From contig OZ271832.1 in the NCBI GenBank assembly GCA_965601475.1, positions 248,001-312,000 on the forward strand: 64,000 nt of DNA, written 5' to 3'. The stretch comes from JAWPMT01 sp965601475. Lineage in GTDB: Bacteria; Bacteroidota; Bacteroidia; Cytophagales; Cyclobacteriaceae. The notes below the pieces were generated by a model. That model had not been told where the DNA came from and made no database searches. It saw only the letters and a program-made list of their open reading frames with translations. Shown piece after piece: positions 1 through 8,186 of this stretch (position 1 is the first letter of the stretch; every line of letters begins with the position of its first letter). Made by a program: the position numbers and the translations under genes.

Positions 1-148
1 CCGGAAACATACCAGTAAGACGCCATCCCAGTACTTTCGAGAAGATAAAAATAGAAGTTCCAAGTTGTCCGCCTAAGCTCAAACGGACGACAGGAGCATC
101 ACTTTGAGACTTCTTTGCCAGAAAGATTCAAAACCAAAATCTCGAAGT

Positions 149-622
149 ATGAAAAATTTCATCTCAGCAGCGGTTCTCATCAGTGCATTTTTCTCCACCC
201 ACCAATCGGAAGCCAGTGGGCCTCCGATCAAGAAGATGGTACGGGAATTCGTCCAGGCCATTGAGGCTGGTGACTCTGCCCGAGTATTCAGTTACTACCA
301 CCCGGACATCCAATATGAGGACGTACTTTGGGGGGTCAAGGCTGACGGACTAGCGCTACTCAAAAAAGCACTTGAAACCGCATTTGATGAAGACGGCTTG
401 GTACCAGACCTGGAAATACTGGACGTGCTCGTGTCTAAAGCCAATCAATCCTTTACGATGGTAGGTAGGTTTCGAAATAATGATCAGGAACCCTGGGTGG
501 AATACATGTCCTGGTTCCGATTGAAAGACGGAAAAATCGTAGGCCACTCTGACTACGTGGGGTATACGGCACAGTCATTAATGGAATATTCTCCCCGGTT
601 TAAGAAAAAAGAATTTGATTGA
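149..622 (+). CDS. secreted NTF2-like (SnoaL-type) protein
   Basis: This 157-aa protein has an N-terminal signal peptide (about residues 1-22, hydrophobic ILISAFF stretch, cut near SEA-SG), followed by one compact alpha+beta domain of about 125 residues. The pattern IKKMVREFVQAIEAGD... YYHPDIQYED followed by a C-terminal sheet with an EYMSWFRLKDGKI strand is that of the NTF2/SnoaL cone fold. Such domains bind or convert small hydrophobic ligands, or act as simple binding modules; nothing fixes the ligand here. I chose the ATG directly before the signal peptide; an in-frame start 45 nt upstream would put a charged non-signal stretch in front of it. No operon partner is visible: the next gene lies about 660 nt downstream. 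Confidence 0.7.
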   Translation: MKNFISAAVLISAFFSTHQSEASGPPIKKMVREFVQAIEAGDSARVFSYYHPDIQYEDVLWGVKADGLALLKKALETAFDEDGLVPDLEILDVLVSKANQSFTMVGRFRNNDQEPWVEYMSWFRLKDGKIVGHSDYVGYTAQSLMEYSPRFKKKEFD

Positions 623-1287
623 GGCTAGTACAACAGATCGTGGGGACCATGGGGAAGCTACATAAGAAGAGGCTGAACCCGGGAGGTGGCAGTAGGCGCA
701 GCAATGGGAAATCCGGCAGCCTATTTCTTCTCTCTTGTGCAAAAGGACCATACACCGATTGAGCCACGTTGCCAGCAGTCGCGCTGTCCAGGCTTCGTGC
801 CTTCAGCATTTGGAACTTCATGAAGTAGGGGTCACTTCAAGGGGCGCACTGTTCACAGCACAATAGCCCGGATAGAGCCGATACCCTGCAGCAAAGCGAA
901 GCGTAAAGGCGAAAGCCGGCACCACTATCTCTCGGAGAGATGCCCTGGCCGCTCCCTCCCAATACCTAAAAAGCGGATGTACAGTGGATGACGATGATGG
1001 AACACGAATTTTGTCGGATCTGTAAGCCATTTTGGCAAGATCGTGATCCGGATTGTCTTCAGATTTGTATCACTGACACGACATTGACGATCTGGTTTAT
1101 TCATCGTTTGAGGCAATCATCCATCCGGGTGGTTGCTTCTCTTTTTTGAGACCTCCCGAAGGTTCTAGAAATCATCGCAAAAAAATCCAATACCCCAGTT
1201 TGAGGTTGGCTTTGACCCATAGCCTTTACGTCTTAGCTCTAAGATTGGCTGACGGCCGCACAATCAGCAAATTCGTTGTGTTTACGC
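623..1287. other. intergenic stretch without a supported gene
   Basis: About 665 bases separate the NTF2-like gene from the DUF1801 gene. Open frames on the minus strand exist but are rich in Arg, Pro and Leu, overlap one another and match no family I recognise. A 15-bp inverted repeat (ATCTCTC-G-GAGAGAT, 927-941) is visible. The stretch is probably decayed or non-coding repeat DNA. Confidence 0.4.
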
Positions 1288-1686
1288 ATGGCCAAATTAT
1301 TGAGATTTACGGGCAAAGACCTGCAGGACATCGACATGAATAGCTTGCTGGAAGGGAAACCCACTGACCTACAACCGATTGCCTTGAAGTGGCTTACTGC
1401 CATCAAGAACAGCGGACCCGAAGTCGAGCAAATCTTCCACGACAACTACCCCATCGGGTGTGTGGATGAGGCGCCTTTCGTCTACGTCAACGTGTTCGCC
1501 GCTCATGTGAATGTTGGCTTCTTCTATGGCGTGGACTTACAAGATCCAAAGGGACTGCTTGAAGGAACAGGCAAGCGAATGCGGCACATCAAGTTGAAAA
1601 CCAACTCAAATTACGCGGATGAGGATATTCTGCTGCTCCTTCAGCATGCCTATCTGGATATTGCCGAGCGGCTGGCCAAGGAATAA
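1288..1686 (+). CDS. DUF1801 (YdhG-like) domain protein
   Basis: The 132-aa product matches the DUF1801 pattern: a helical start, then EVEQIFHDNYPIGCVDEAPFVYVNVFAAHVNVGFFYG and a C-terminal RHIKLKTNSNYADEDILLLLQHAYLDI segment. These small single-domain cytoplasmic proteins share a fold with YdhG-type proteins of unknown biochemical role. The ATG at MAKLLRF was preferred over a TTG 12 nt upstream. It is followed after 43 nt by an MmcQ/YjbR gene and then an AraC regulator, all on the same strand, so the three probably form one transcript. Confidence 0.75.
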   Translation: MAKLLRFTGKDLQDIDMNSLLEGKPTDLQPIALKWLTAIKNSGPEVEQIFHDNYPIGCVDEAPFVYVNVFAAHVNVGFFYGVDLQDPKGLLEGTGKRMRHIKLKTNSNYADEDILLLLQHAYLDIAERLAKE

Positions 1687-1729
1687 TCGGCTGATCCGAC
1701 TATTCGACAAAACGCCGTAAGTTAGTACT

Positions 1730-2050
1730 ATGGACATCGAGGAACTCCGGGCCTTCTGCTTATCCATGCCCAATGCCACTGAAGACATCAAATGGGGTAG
1801 TGACTTGTGTTTCTGCATCAAGGAGAAGATGTTTTGTGTGACGGATCTCAACACCACTCCGCTGGGAATCACCATCAAGACGACGCCGGATACTTTCGAT
1901 GAACTGGTTGAGCATGACTTTCTCGTACCTGCCAAGTATTTGGCCCGCTACAAATGGGTATCATTGACGGACGTCAACCAACTCGATGTGGAGCGGCTTC
2001 ATTCACTGATCCAGACTTCCTATGAACTGGTCCTCAAGAAAGCCCGGTGA
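1730..2050 (+). CDS. MmcQ/YjbR family protein
   Basis: This 106-aa protein is full length for the MmcQ/YjbR family (CyaY-like fold). It starts MDIEELRAFCLSMPNATEDIKW and carries the family's CFCIKEKMFCV core, a GITIKTTPDTFDEL segment, a YKWVSL motif and a C-terminal helix with SYELVLKK. Members are small DNA-binding-like proteins of unknown function that often sit near transcriptional regulators. Here the next gene, an AraC-type regulator, starts 21 nt downstream, so the two are very likely co-transcribed. Confidence 0.85.
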   Translation: MDIEELRAFCLSMPNATEDIKWGSDLCFCIKEKMFCVTDLNTTPLGITIKTTPDTFDELVEHDFLVPAKYLARYKWVSLTDVNQLDVERLHSLIQTSYELVLKKAR

Positions 2051-2071
2051 CGACCTCAAAAGCCTCAGAAG

Positions 2072-2848
2072 ATGTATCAGGAATACGTTCCAACAGCCAG
2101 GCTAGCTGACTACATTCAATGCTTCTGGCAACTGGAGCATGATTATGGGCACAAGGCTTTTGCAATGGGCGAAAGAATATGGCCCGATGGAAACTACGAG
2201 CTCATCTATTCTTACAACACCCCCTATTTCCTCGCCGAGGATCCCGATCAAAGTCCATTGCCAACCCCCTTCTTGATAGGCTTGCATGACCGACCACTCC
2301 TGCTGAATTCTCATGGTGTGACGAAGCTGCTGGCCATCAGGTTCCATGCCTGGGGACTATTTCCCTTCGCGAAGACTGCACTCCGGAACCTTCACAACCA
2401 GGTGGCTCCGGCGAGAGACGTGCTGAGACTTCCACATCTGGTACCTGACCCATCTGATTTTACAGCATTGGAGACCTACTTCGAGGCACATGTGCCTAAG
2501 GCATTGAATGAAGTACAGCTAATTGCCCAATGGATCTATAAGGCACAGGGTATTTGTACGATTGGTGAGCTGCAGGATGAATTCAAAATTTCACGAAGGA
2601 AACTACAGCGGGACTTTGAAAACAGGGTGGGTATTTCCGCTAAACACTTCGCCAAGATCGTCCGATTCAACTTTGCCAAGAAAGCCATTGAAAGGGACAC
2701 AGAAAACTCTATTGCGCGGATCGCCTACCAATACGGCTATGCCGACCAGCCACATTTCGCCAGGAATTTCAAGGAGCTATTTGGCATCACACCCAGTGAC
2801 CATCGCCACAGCCTAAAGATGCGTAGGGATCGCTTACCCTCTCCATAG
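2072..2848 (+). CDS. AraC family transcriptional regulator
   Basis: The 258-aa protein has an N-terminal sensing region of the DUF6597 type (YIQCFWQLEHDYG... ERIWPDGNYELIYSY, about residues 10-120). A C-terminal AraC DNA-binding domain follows (about 160-250), with two HTH units: IGELQDEFKISRRKLQRDFENRVG, then SIARIAYQYGYADQPHFARNFKELFGITPSDHR. The second unit contains the classic GYADQPHFARNFK helix. The protein is cytoplasmic and probably controls its own operon or the adjacent VOC gene that starts 73 nt downstream. The effector is unknown. Confidence 0.88.
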   Translation: MYQEYVPTARLADYIQCFWQLEHDYGHKAFAMGERIWPDGNYELIYSYNTPYFLAEDPDQSPLPTPFLIGLHDRPLLLNSHGVTKLLAIRFHAWGLFPFAKTALRNLHNQVAPARDVLRLPHLVPDPSDFTALETYFEAHVPKALNEVQLIAQWIYKAQGICTIGELQDEFKISRRKLQRDFENRVGISAKHFAKIVRFNFAKKAIERDTENSIARIAYQYGYADQPHFARNFKELFGITPSDHRHSLKMRRDRLPSP

Positions 2849-2921
2849 CCGGTGTCGTTTTTGTTCAAGCGTGGGCGTCTGATCTGTCTATTCTTTGTAG
2901 GATAAACAAACGGACAAGTAC

Positions 2922-3290
2922 ATGATCAAAAAAATCGGAACAGTGGGTATCTACGTGGCGGACCAAAAGGCGGCGGAAGCCTTTTGGATTGAAAAGGTAG
3001 GATTCGAAAAGCGTTTGGAAATGGACATGGGAAATGGCTCAAGCTGGTTGGAGGTGGCGGCGCCGGGAGCGCAGAGTTGCCTCGTCATATACCCCAAATC
3101 GTTAATGCCAGATTGGGAAGACAAAAAGCCTTCGGTGGTATTCCATTGTGAGGACATCGACGGGACCTGCGAACGACTTAAAGGGAATGGGGTTGCCTTT
3201 TCCATGGAGCTGCAGGATATGGCCTGGGGAAAGTTTGCGGCATTCAAGGACCCTGACGGAAATGAATTTGGATTGAAGGAAATCCAATAG
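2922..3290 (+). CDS. VOC (glyoxalase/bleomycin-resistance fold) protein
   Basis: At 122 aa this is a one-chain VOC protein with two beta-alpha-beta-beta-beta modules. The first is IGTVGIYVADQKAAEAFWIEKVGF and the second is SVVFHCEDIDGTCERLKGNGVAF, ending in FAAFKDPDGNEFGLKE. The terminal DPDGN-FGL motif is the usual metal-site strand with a Glu ligand at the end. Members are metal-dependent dioxygenases, glyoxalases or drug-binding proteins. The substrate cannot be read from sequence. Its position after an AraC regulator suggests regulation by that protein. Confidence 0.85.
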   Translation: MIKKIGTVGIYVADQKAAEAFWIEKVGFEKRLEMDMGNGSSWLEVAAPGAQSCLVIYPKSLMPDWEDKKPSVVFHCEDIDGTCERLKGNGVAFSMELQDMAWGKFAAFKDPDGNEFGLKEIQ

Positions 3291-3303
3291 CTTCATAAAA
3301 GTA

Positions 3304-3340
3304 GGCCAGGTTATTAGCCCCTGGCCCTCCCTTTTCGTTT
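3304..3340 (+). terminator. intrinsic terminator after the VOC gene
   Basis: A 7-bp perfect stem GGCCAGG / CCTGGCC with a 9-nt loop is followed by CTCCCTTTTCGTTT. It lies just downstream of the VOC stop codon and separates it from the serine hydrolase gene. Confidence 0.6.
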
Positions 3341-3397
3341 ATTGGAATGGAACTTCGGGATGCAGTACCAATCCTATCGAAAATTCATTCTCAGTTT

Positions 3398-4429
3398 ATG
3401 ATCAGAAAAATCTCTTTGGCGCTTGCCATCTTCACCTTTACTTACCTCCAGACGTGCGGTCAGTCACTCCAGCAAAAGATGGATTCCATTGTCACCTCCA
3501 AAATGGAAGCATATGAAATCCCTGGTCTCGCTATAGGAATCGTTCATCAGGACACGCTGGTCTACACCGCCGGATATGGTGTAGCCAACATCGACACGGA
3601 AAAGCGCGTCACACCAAAGACTGTTTTTCACACCGCCTCCATCAGCAAGCTCTTTACGGCTCAAGCCATCACCTACCTGGTGGATGAAGGCCGAATCTCT
3701 TATGATGATAAGCTCATTGACCTGGCGCCGGAATTAAATTTTGAAAATGACCTGGCCAAATCCATTCGCGTCATCGACCTGCTCAATCACACTTCAGGGC
3801 TTCCCGACGTCTGGGATTATGACTGGGGAAATGATGACATTTCTACATCGGCATTGGCCAAATACGTCCGGGATCTCGACCTCAAATCGTCGACTGAACC
3901 TGGCACCAAATACCGCTACAGCAATCTAGCTTATGAGATATTGGGATACCTCATCGAGAAAACATCCGGAGCAAACTTCGACGAATTTCTGAAAGAGCAC
4001 ATACTATCTCCCGCGGGCATGACGGTGAGTGACTTCCGCTACTTTGAGATTCCCGAGTCACTTCGAACCAGCCCTCACACCAGTCTGGCCTTCATCAAAC
4101 CCGTTGTTGGAAGCACCTACCCGTACAATCGTGCACATGCACCCAGCAGTACACTGAATGCCTCTGCGGCTGAGCTCAGTCAGTGGATGATCCACTTCAT
4201 GAAGCGTAATGACGCTTTCACCAAGGAGGCGTTGCCAGGTTTTCAGCACTATGACCTGAAAGACTTCCAGGCCATTGGTCACTTTGGTGGCGACAAGGGC
4301 TTCCGAAGCCTGATTATGATGGTTCCGGACAGGAAGATCGGTGTGATTGTCCTGGGCAATTGCGACTACAACGAAGATTTCAGGCAGGAAATCGCCGTAC
4401 CACTGACGCGGCTGATGATGGGTTTGTAG
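3398..4429 (+). CDS. secreted serine hydrolase (beta-lactamase class C fold)
   Basis: The 343-aa product starts with a signal peptide (MIRKISLALAIFTFTYLQTCG-Q) and continues as a class C beta-lactamase/penicillin-binding-like hydrolase. The S-x-x-K nucleophile motif is S81-I-S-K84 within HTASISKLFTAQA, the Y-x-N motif is in YRYSNLAYEILGYL, and the third motif is replaced by HFGGDKGF near the C-terminus (H-x-G type, typical of esterase/peptidase-like members). It probably acts in the periplasm or outside the cell on an ester or D-amino-acid peptide. An earlier in-frame start 51 nt upstream would bury the signal peptide, so I prefer the internal ATG. It is a lone gene at the edge of the accessory island. 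Confidence 0.85.
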   Translation: MIRKISLALAIFTFTYLQTCGQSLQQKMDSIVTSKMEAYEIPGLAIGIVHQDTLVYTAGYGVANIDTEKRVTPKTVFHTASISKLFTAQAITYLVDEGRISYDDKLIDLAPELNFENDLAKSIRVIDLLNHTSGLPDVWDYDWGNDDISTSALAKYVRDLDLKSSTEPGTKYRYSNLAYEILGYLIEKTSGANFDEFLKEHILSPAGMTVSDFRYFEIPESLRTSPHTSLAFIKPVVGSTYPYNRAHAPSSTLNASAAELSQWMIHFMKRNDAFTKEALPGFQHYDLKDFQAIGHFGGDKGFRSLIMMVPDRKIGVIVLGNCDYNEDFRQEIAVPLTRLMMGL

Positions 4430-4483
4430 CTCATTTTTTAATTTCTAAGCGCGTCCTTTCTTTACTGGATTCTTGCGATTGAA

Positions 4484-4792
4484 ATGTTAAATATGGGTCT
4501 TCAAAAGACGACAATTTTATTAATCCTCTATTGGTTTCTTGGTGGATGTAGTCCAGGTGGCACAAGGAGCATAAGTGTCGAAGGCTGTACTGCCGACAAA
4601 GCTTTGCTAGTAACCCATGAAGCTTTCAGAAAAGCACGATTCAATGAAGAGTTATATAACCCCTCGATGGAGGTGAACGATTCCGCATATGTTATCACCT
4701 ATAGACTGATAGGTGATAATTACGGAGGAGGGGCTAGGTTTTGGGTAAACAAGGAAGACTGCCGTATAACAGACAGAAAATTGTATCAATAA
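4484..4792 (+). CDS. small lipoprotein, possibly NTF2-fold immunity-like
   Basis: The 102-aa product has a lipoprotein signal with an L-G-G-C lipobox (lipidated Cys22). The mature part (about 80 residues) shows VTHEAFRKARFNEELYNPSMEVNDSAYVITYRL ... GGGARFWVNKEDCRI, which resembles the small NTF2-like immunity fold seen beside polymorphic toxins. That resemblance is from memory and is weak. The gene opens the A+T-rich island and lies 49 nt before the first member of a secreted paralogous family. It could equally be an unrelated lineage-specific lipoprotein. Confidence 0.55.
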   Translation: MLNMGLQKTTILLILYWFLGGCSPGGTRSISVEGCTADKALLVTHEAFRKARFNEELYNPSMEVNDSAYVITYRLIGDNYGGGARFWVNKEDCRITDRKLYQ

Positions 4793-4841
4793 CAACTATT
4801 TCCAATATAATACGCCAGCAAACGCAAGCGTCGATAAGGAT

Positions 4842-5396
4842 ATGAGGCGATTAAAGGGCATTCTGTTCATAGTAATTCTGGGCATCTCTGTCAAATGTCA
4901 AGGGCAATTGATTCCTAGTGAAATTTCTAGCTCAGTTTTTGCGAAAGGTCTGGAAGAAATTATCAGGGTTAAGGGAGAGATATACAAAATAGATGGATTT
5001 GGCTATTTGATCATCGATATAGAAAATATTCAGTTGGCCCAAGGAAAGGACAATGCTTTGGTGGAAGAAATTTCTATGATTGTTTATCCCGCCTATGAAA
5101 CTGATGTCTTGATTGAGAGGCCACCATTTGAAATAATAGATTATGAAAACCATTTGTTCTGTATTTACACTGGCGCAGAAAGACTGTTGAAAAGGAGAGT
5201 TGAAAAAAGGGACTTAAAGAAATATAGAAGATATTTCAGTGATCTCAACGGTGTACATTATCTCTATGCCTTTGAGATGATGAGAATTCGACTCAATGGG
5301 AAATCTGAGGAAATTGATATTGAGAACGACATAAGAGATTGGAGACCGTGGGCATTTGATTCAGAATGGCTGGAAGACGATGCAATCAAGGATTAA
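4842..5396 (+). CDS. secreted paralogous-family protein, copy 1
   Basis: This 184-aa protein has a signal peptide ending in KCQGQ and a mature domain of about 160 residues that I do not recognise. Its core GFGYLIIDIENIQL ... IVYPAYETDVLIERPP ... HLFCIYTGAERLLKRR recurs in three further copies in this island, where a hydrophobic strand ending in (Y/V)(T/S)G precedes a charged helical stretch. The product is predicted to be periplasmic or secreted. The repeated copies, the signal peptide and the nearby orphan toxin tip would fit immunity proteins against a periplasmic effector. That is inference from context, not from homology. A dispersed repeat module follows the gene. Confidence 0.6.
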   Translation: MRRLKGILFIVILGISVKCQGQLIPSEISSSVFAKGLEEIIRVKGEIYKIDGFGYLIIDIENIQLAQGKDNALVEEISMIVYPAYETDVLIERPPFEIIDYENHLFCIYTGAERLLKRRVEKRDLKKYRRYFSDLNGVHYLYAFEMMRIRLNGKSEEIDIENDIRDWRPWAFDSEWLEDDAIKD

Positions 5397-5412
5397 TGGA
5401 GTAGAAACCCGC

Positions 5413-5600
5413 TCTTCACCATGTTCTGAAAGGCATGTGGAAGTATGGATATTGACGGATTTCCAAATCCGACATTGAAAGGGTTCAAATGGCCACGCCA
5501 TACCCACCCCAAGAAGTGCAAGTGTCTACCGCTTGAACAAGACTGAAAATGCAAAAAAAGGTCCAAGCGGATGCGTGAACCAGTTTTTCCCCCTACTAGC
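5413..5600 (+). repeat. dispersed intergenic repeat, copy A
   Basis: This copy carries two modules. The first, near 5425-5470, contains TTCTGAAAGGCATGTGGAAG and GACGGATTTCCAAATCC. The second, near 5524-5587, contains TCTACCGCTTGAACAAGACT followed by GAAAATGC. The same modules return at 6240-6424, 8001-8095 and 8780-8926. Confidence 0.65.
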
Positions 5601-5665
5601 ACTAGAAATTGCCCCAGGATTTAGATCATCTTTGAAGCCATTTATGAGAGTTTATCGCAATTGAC

Positions 5666-6210
5666 ATGAGAAGTATAATAATCCTATTTTTTTGTTTTGT
5701 TCTGATACATAGGTCTCAAGGTCAGGAAATACTTGTTCAAGATGAAATACTTGAAGCAGTTGATCTATACATTGATTCAAATGAATATCGCCATCAAGGG
5801 TTTGGATATCTAGTAGTTGAATTGGATAGCATTGATTTAGCCTTAATCCCCCGCATCCAAAGGTTTTTCAGAAACAGATTCTCAACTCATCACTGTTGGG
5901 GTTCAAAGCGATTATTCACCCTCAGTATGATTCATATCTTTTAAATATGAATCCTCCTAACTCATATATGTTCCACAAGGGGCATTTGGTTTTTTTCTAC
6001 ACAGGATCTGAACGCTTATTCTCCAGTTTCTTACCAAAGGATTTCTATGCGAAGAATGCAAAGTATTTTGCTGATGTAAATGCAAAGAGCTTTGCTCAAG
6101 GATTACGGTTTTCAATTGTCAGATTTAAGAACAACAAATACATTTTGCAAGACCTCTCAGAAACACAATCACTCAACTTCAAGATGAATTTCTTAGTCCA
6201 TAGACAATGA
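5666..6210 (+). pseudogene. secreted paralogous-family protein, copy 2, with two frameshifts
   Basis: The first frame encodes a signal peptide (ILFFCFVLIHRSQGQ) and GFGYLVVELDSIDLAL, matching copy 1. The homologous reading then jumps by +1 at a run of five C (about 5848-5852) to PASKGFSETDSQLITVG, and by +1 again at a run of four G (about 5897-5900) to FKAIIHPQYDSYLLNMNPP. From there it stays open to the end with HLVFFYTGSERLF. Removing one C and one G restores a continuous ~180-aa protein that aligns without gaps to copy 1 in this region. It is either a recent pseudogene or a place where the assembly has two homopolymer errors. Confidence 0.7.
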
Positions 6211-6239
6211 GTGCCGAAATACGGAAATACAAATCAGCG

Positions 6240-6424
6240 CTTCTGTATTTCCGCAAAGCACGTTGAAGTTTGAATCCTGACGAATTTCCAAAGGCGATCC
6301 AGGACGGGCTTAAATGGCAACGACATACCTCCTACCAGTGCGAGGATCTACCGCTTGAACAAGGCTGAAAATGCACAAAAAACGGAAAATCCAAGCCGAT
6401 GCTTGAACCCGTTTTTGTTTTTAG
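6240..6424 (+). repeat. dispersed intergenic repeat, copy B
   Basis: A degenerate first module (GACGAATTTCCAAAGGCG) is followed by a well-preserved second module at 6346-6420 with CTACCGCTTGAACAAGGCTG, AAAATCCAAGCCGATGCTTG and CCCGTTTTTG. The second module is nearly identical to 8018-8093. Part of the first module also occurs inverted at about 6499-6518 (GAAATCCGTGACGATTTGCG). Short open frames through this stretch are therefore not convincing genes. Confidence 0.65.
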
Positions 6425-6625
6425 ACCTTGGAGGAGTCTTGGAGCTTTGCTCGGATTATGGGCGAAAGCGAGTAGTGAAATGCGCTAGGTCTCGGCGTGA
6501 AATCCGTGACGATTTGCGAGGGGTTATGGGCCACTCCATAGCGCTAACATCTGCGGTATGTAGCGGAACAGGCTCAGAGCTAGAGATTTGTTTGGACAGG
6601 TACTAAACTTGTATCAAATAGCAAT

Positions 6626-7102
6626 ATGAGATTATTTCAAATAGGCCTTTTTCTCATTACGGCATTCTCTGCTCAGACTCAAAGTACAGACCAGCAGAAA
6701 ACAGAAGAAATCAATCTAAAAGGCACTTGGGTAGGTTGTGATAAGTATAATGGATACATGGAATGGCATTACTCAGATTACCTATCTTACAGCGCTCGTG
6801 AGCGCTATATGGATTTGTCAATTATTATAGTGCCCTATAGTGTATTGGAAGATAGTATTTTCTATTACAACTATACCTACCAAGAGCATTTGCCTGATTA
6901 TTTTGAGATGGTTGGTCCTCGTCAAGTTATCATGATCTCCAATGACGAATCTTATCACCTACGCAAAATCAGTGATCAATCGTTGTTTCCTTTTCCAGAG
7001 GATTTTGATATACAAGCACCAATTGATTCCATTATGACCAAGCATTATCAATATATGTTCAATAAACGAAAGGAGAATTTCGTTTGTCCAAACTCCAAGT
7101 AA
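6626..7102 (+). CDS. secreted hypothetical protein
   Basis: This 158-aa product has a signal peptide (MRLFQIGLFLITAFSAQTQ) and a mature part starting INLKGTWVGCDKYNGYMEW. That opening, 'GTW' followed by a strand, resembles small lipocalin-like secreted domains, but I cannot name a family. It is aromatic-rich (many Tyr) and ends with a Lys-rich tail containing a lone Cys. It is unrelated to the paralogous family on either side and could be another immunity-type or accessory island gene. Confidence 0.55.
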   Translation: MRLFQIGLFLITAFSAQTQSTDQQKTEEINLKGTWVGCDKYNGYMEWHYSDYLSYSARERYMDLSIIIVPYSVLEDSIFYYNYTYQEHLPDYFEMVGPRQVIMISNDESYHLRKISDQSLFPFPEDFDIQAPIDSIMTKHYQYMFNKRKENFVCPNSK

Positions 7103-7448
7103 AACCTCTAGCTGGAAATCTTCCGCTTGACACGCTTCGGAGGAGACCGCCGAAAATTTTCAGTGGGAAAAAGCCATCCCGCTACTAGCGCTGAGTGCAA
7201 GCGTCCGCTTTGTGCTGATTAGGATGGACTTCACCTAATTTGATAAAATAATTAGCAGATACAAACGCACCGGTCTCTACTCGTAGAAGAAATGAATACT
7301 GACACATTTCCAAGTCCAATCTAGGCCGGTTGTTATTGGGCGTTGGAAAGTACCGAGGAAAATGGTACAGTGAGTTCCAGCCTTCAAGAACTAACAGGAG
7401 ACCAATTATATTCGGCACCGAAGTCAAGGAAATCTCATATTCTGAAAG
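7103..7448. repeat. degenerate dispersed repeat remnants, copy C
   Basis: This ~345-base gap holds a third module near 7180-7219 (CTACTAGCGCTGAG and AAGCGTCCGCTTTGTGCTGA), which is almost identical to 8816-8837. A worn copy of the first module (ACACATTTCCAAGTCCAATC) sits near 7307-7326. No gene is supported. Confidence 0.5.
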
Positions 7449-8000
7449 ATGGAAATTAGTAAGATACGAGCAATAGTGTTTGCAATCATTATGCTATTTG
7501 GCCTGCGTGGAGCTGAAGGGCAAATTCAGTTTTCAGACCCTGTGATTCTCAGGATGGTGGATTATTACATTGATTCTGTCAAAACCTCAGATGTACAAGG
7601 AGTGATAATCCTGGAAATAAAAGACATGAAAGTCTATGAACTCGATTCGGATTCTGTAAAGAATTATAGCAAGGTCAGGGAGTTGGAGGTTATAATTTAC
7701 AACCATCGAGACCAATTCATGTTGAGAGATGTGCCTCCTTCACTCTCGTTTTTCCACAGAAATGAACTCATATTTCTATACTCTGGTGTTGAGATTCTTG
7801 TTTATCAAGACTTTGATTTGATATTTTCAAAAAAGGTGAACAGTTACATCAAGAAGTTACCAAACTTGGGCATATTCGACACAGATACCTTTTTTAGAGC
7901 AAGATATGAATTGGGTGAGTTTGTTTTCCAACCAAATGTGACTGATGTAGACCCCATTATCCTGGGCAATCGGTGGAAATCCCAACTAATTGACAATTGA
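7449..8000 (+). CDS. secreted paralogous-family protein, copy 3
   Basis: The 183-aa product carries a signal peptide (ending GAEGQ) and the family core: YYIDSVKTSDVQGVIILEIKDMKVYELDSDSV ... VIIYNHRD ... DVPPSLSFFHRNELIFLYSGVEILVY. The last stretch aligns with HLFCIYTGAERLLKRR of copy 1 and HLVFFYTGSERLF of copy 2. It is most similar to copy 4, sharing the SDSVKNYSKV/SDSIMNHSKV segment. The function is unknown. Its position between repeat modules suggests that the family has spread by local duplication. Confidence 0.6.
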   Translation: MEISKIRAIVFAIIMLFGLRGAEGQIQFSDPVILRMVDYYIDSVKTSDVQGVIILEIKDMKVYELDSDSVKNYSKVRELEVIIYNHRDQFMLRDVPPSLSFFHRNELIFLYSGVEILVYQDFDLIFSKKVNSYIKKLPNLGIFDTDTFFRARYELGEFVFQPNVTDVDPIILGNRWKSQLIDN

Positions 8001-8095
8001 CCTCCTACAGCGCACGCATCTACCGCTAGGACAAGACTGAAAATGCGCAAAAAGCGGAAAATCCAAGCCGATGCTTGAACCCGTTTTTGTTTTGT
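8001..8095 (+). repeat. dispersed intergenic repeat, copy D
   Basis: The second module starts at about 8018 with ATCTACCGCTAGGACAAGAC, then GAAAATGCGCAAAAAGCGG, AAAATCCAAGCCGATGCTTG and CCCGTTTTTG. It matches copy B over about 75 bases with few differences. It directly follows the stop codon of paralogue copy 3. Confidence 0.7.
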
Positions 8096-8186
8096 TTAAC
8101 CTTGGCCTAGTTGGAGAGACAGGCCTGACAATGAGTGCTTGGACCCATTTTCTGAAACCAGGTAAAACTGCTAAAATAGGACTGTA

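Noticed and set aside
5666..6210. Programmed frameshifting to explain the broken family member
   Set aside because: Two separate +1 shifts would be needed, without slippery sites of the usual kind; insertions at C5 and G4 runs explain it better.
6355..6606. An 83-aa frame downstream of paralogue copy 2
   Set aside because: It runs through the dispersed repeat (module 2 and an inverted module 1 fragment) and has no family-like features.
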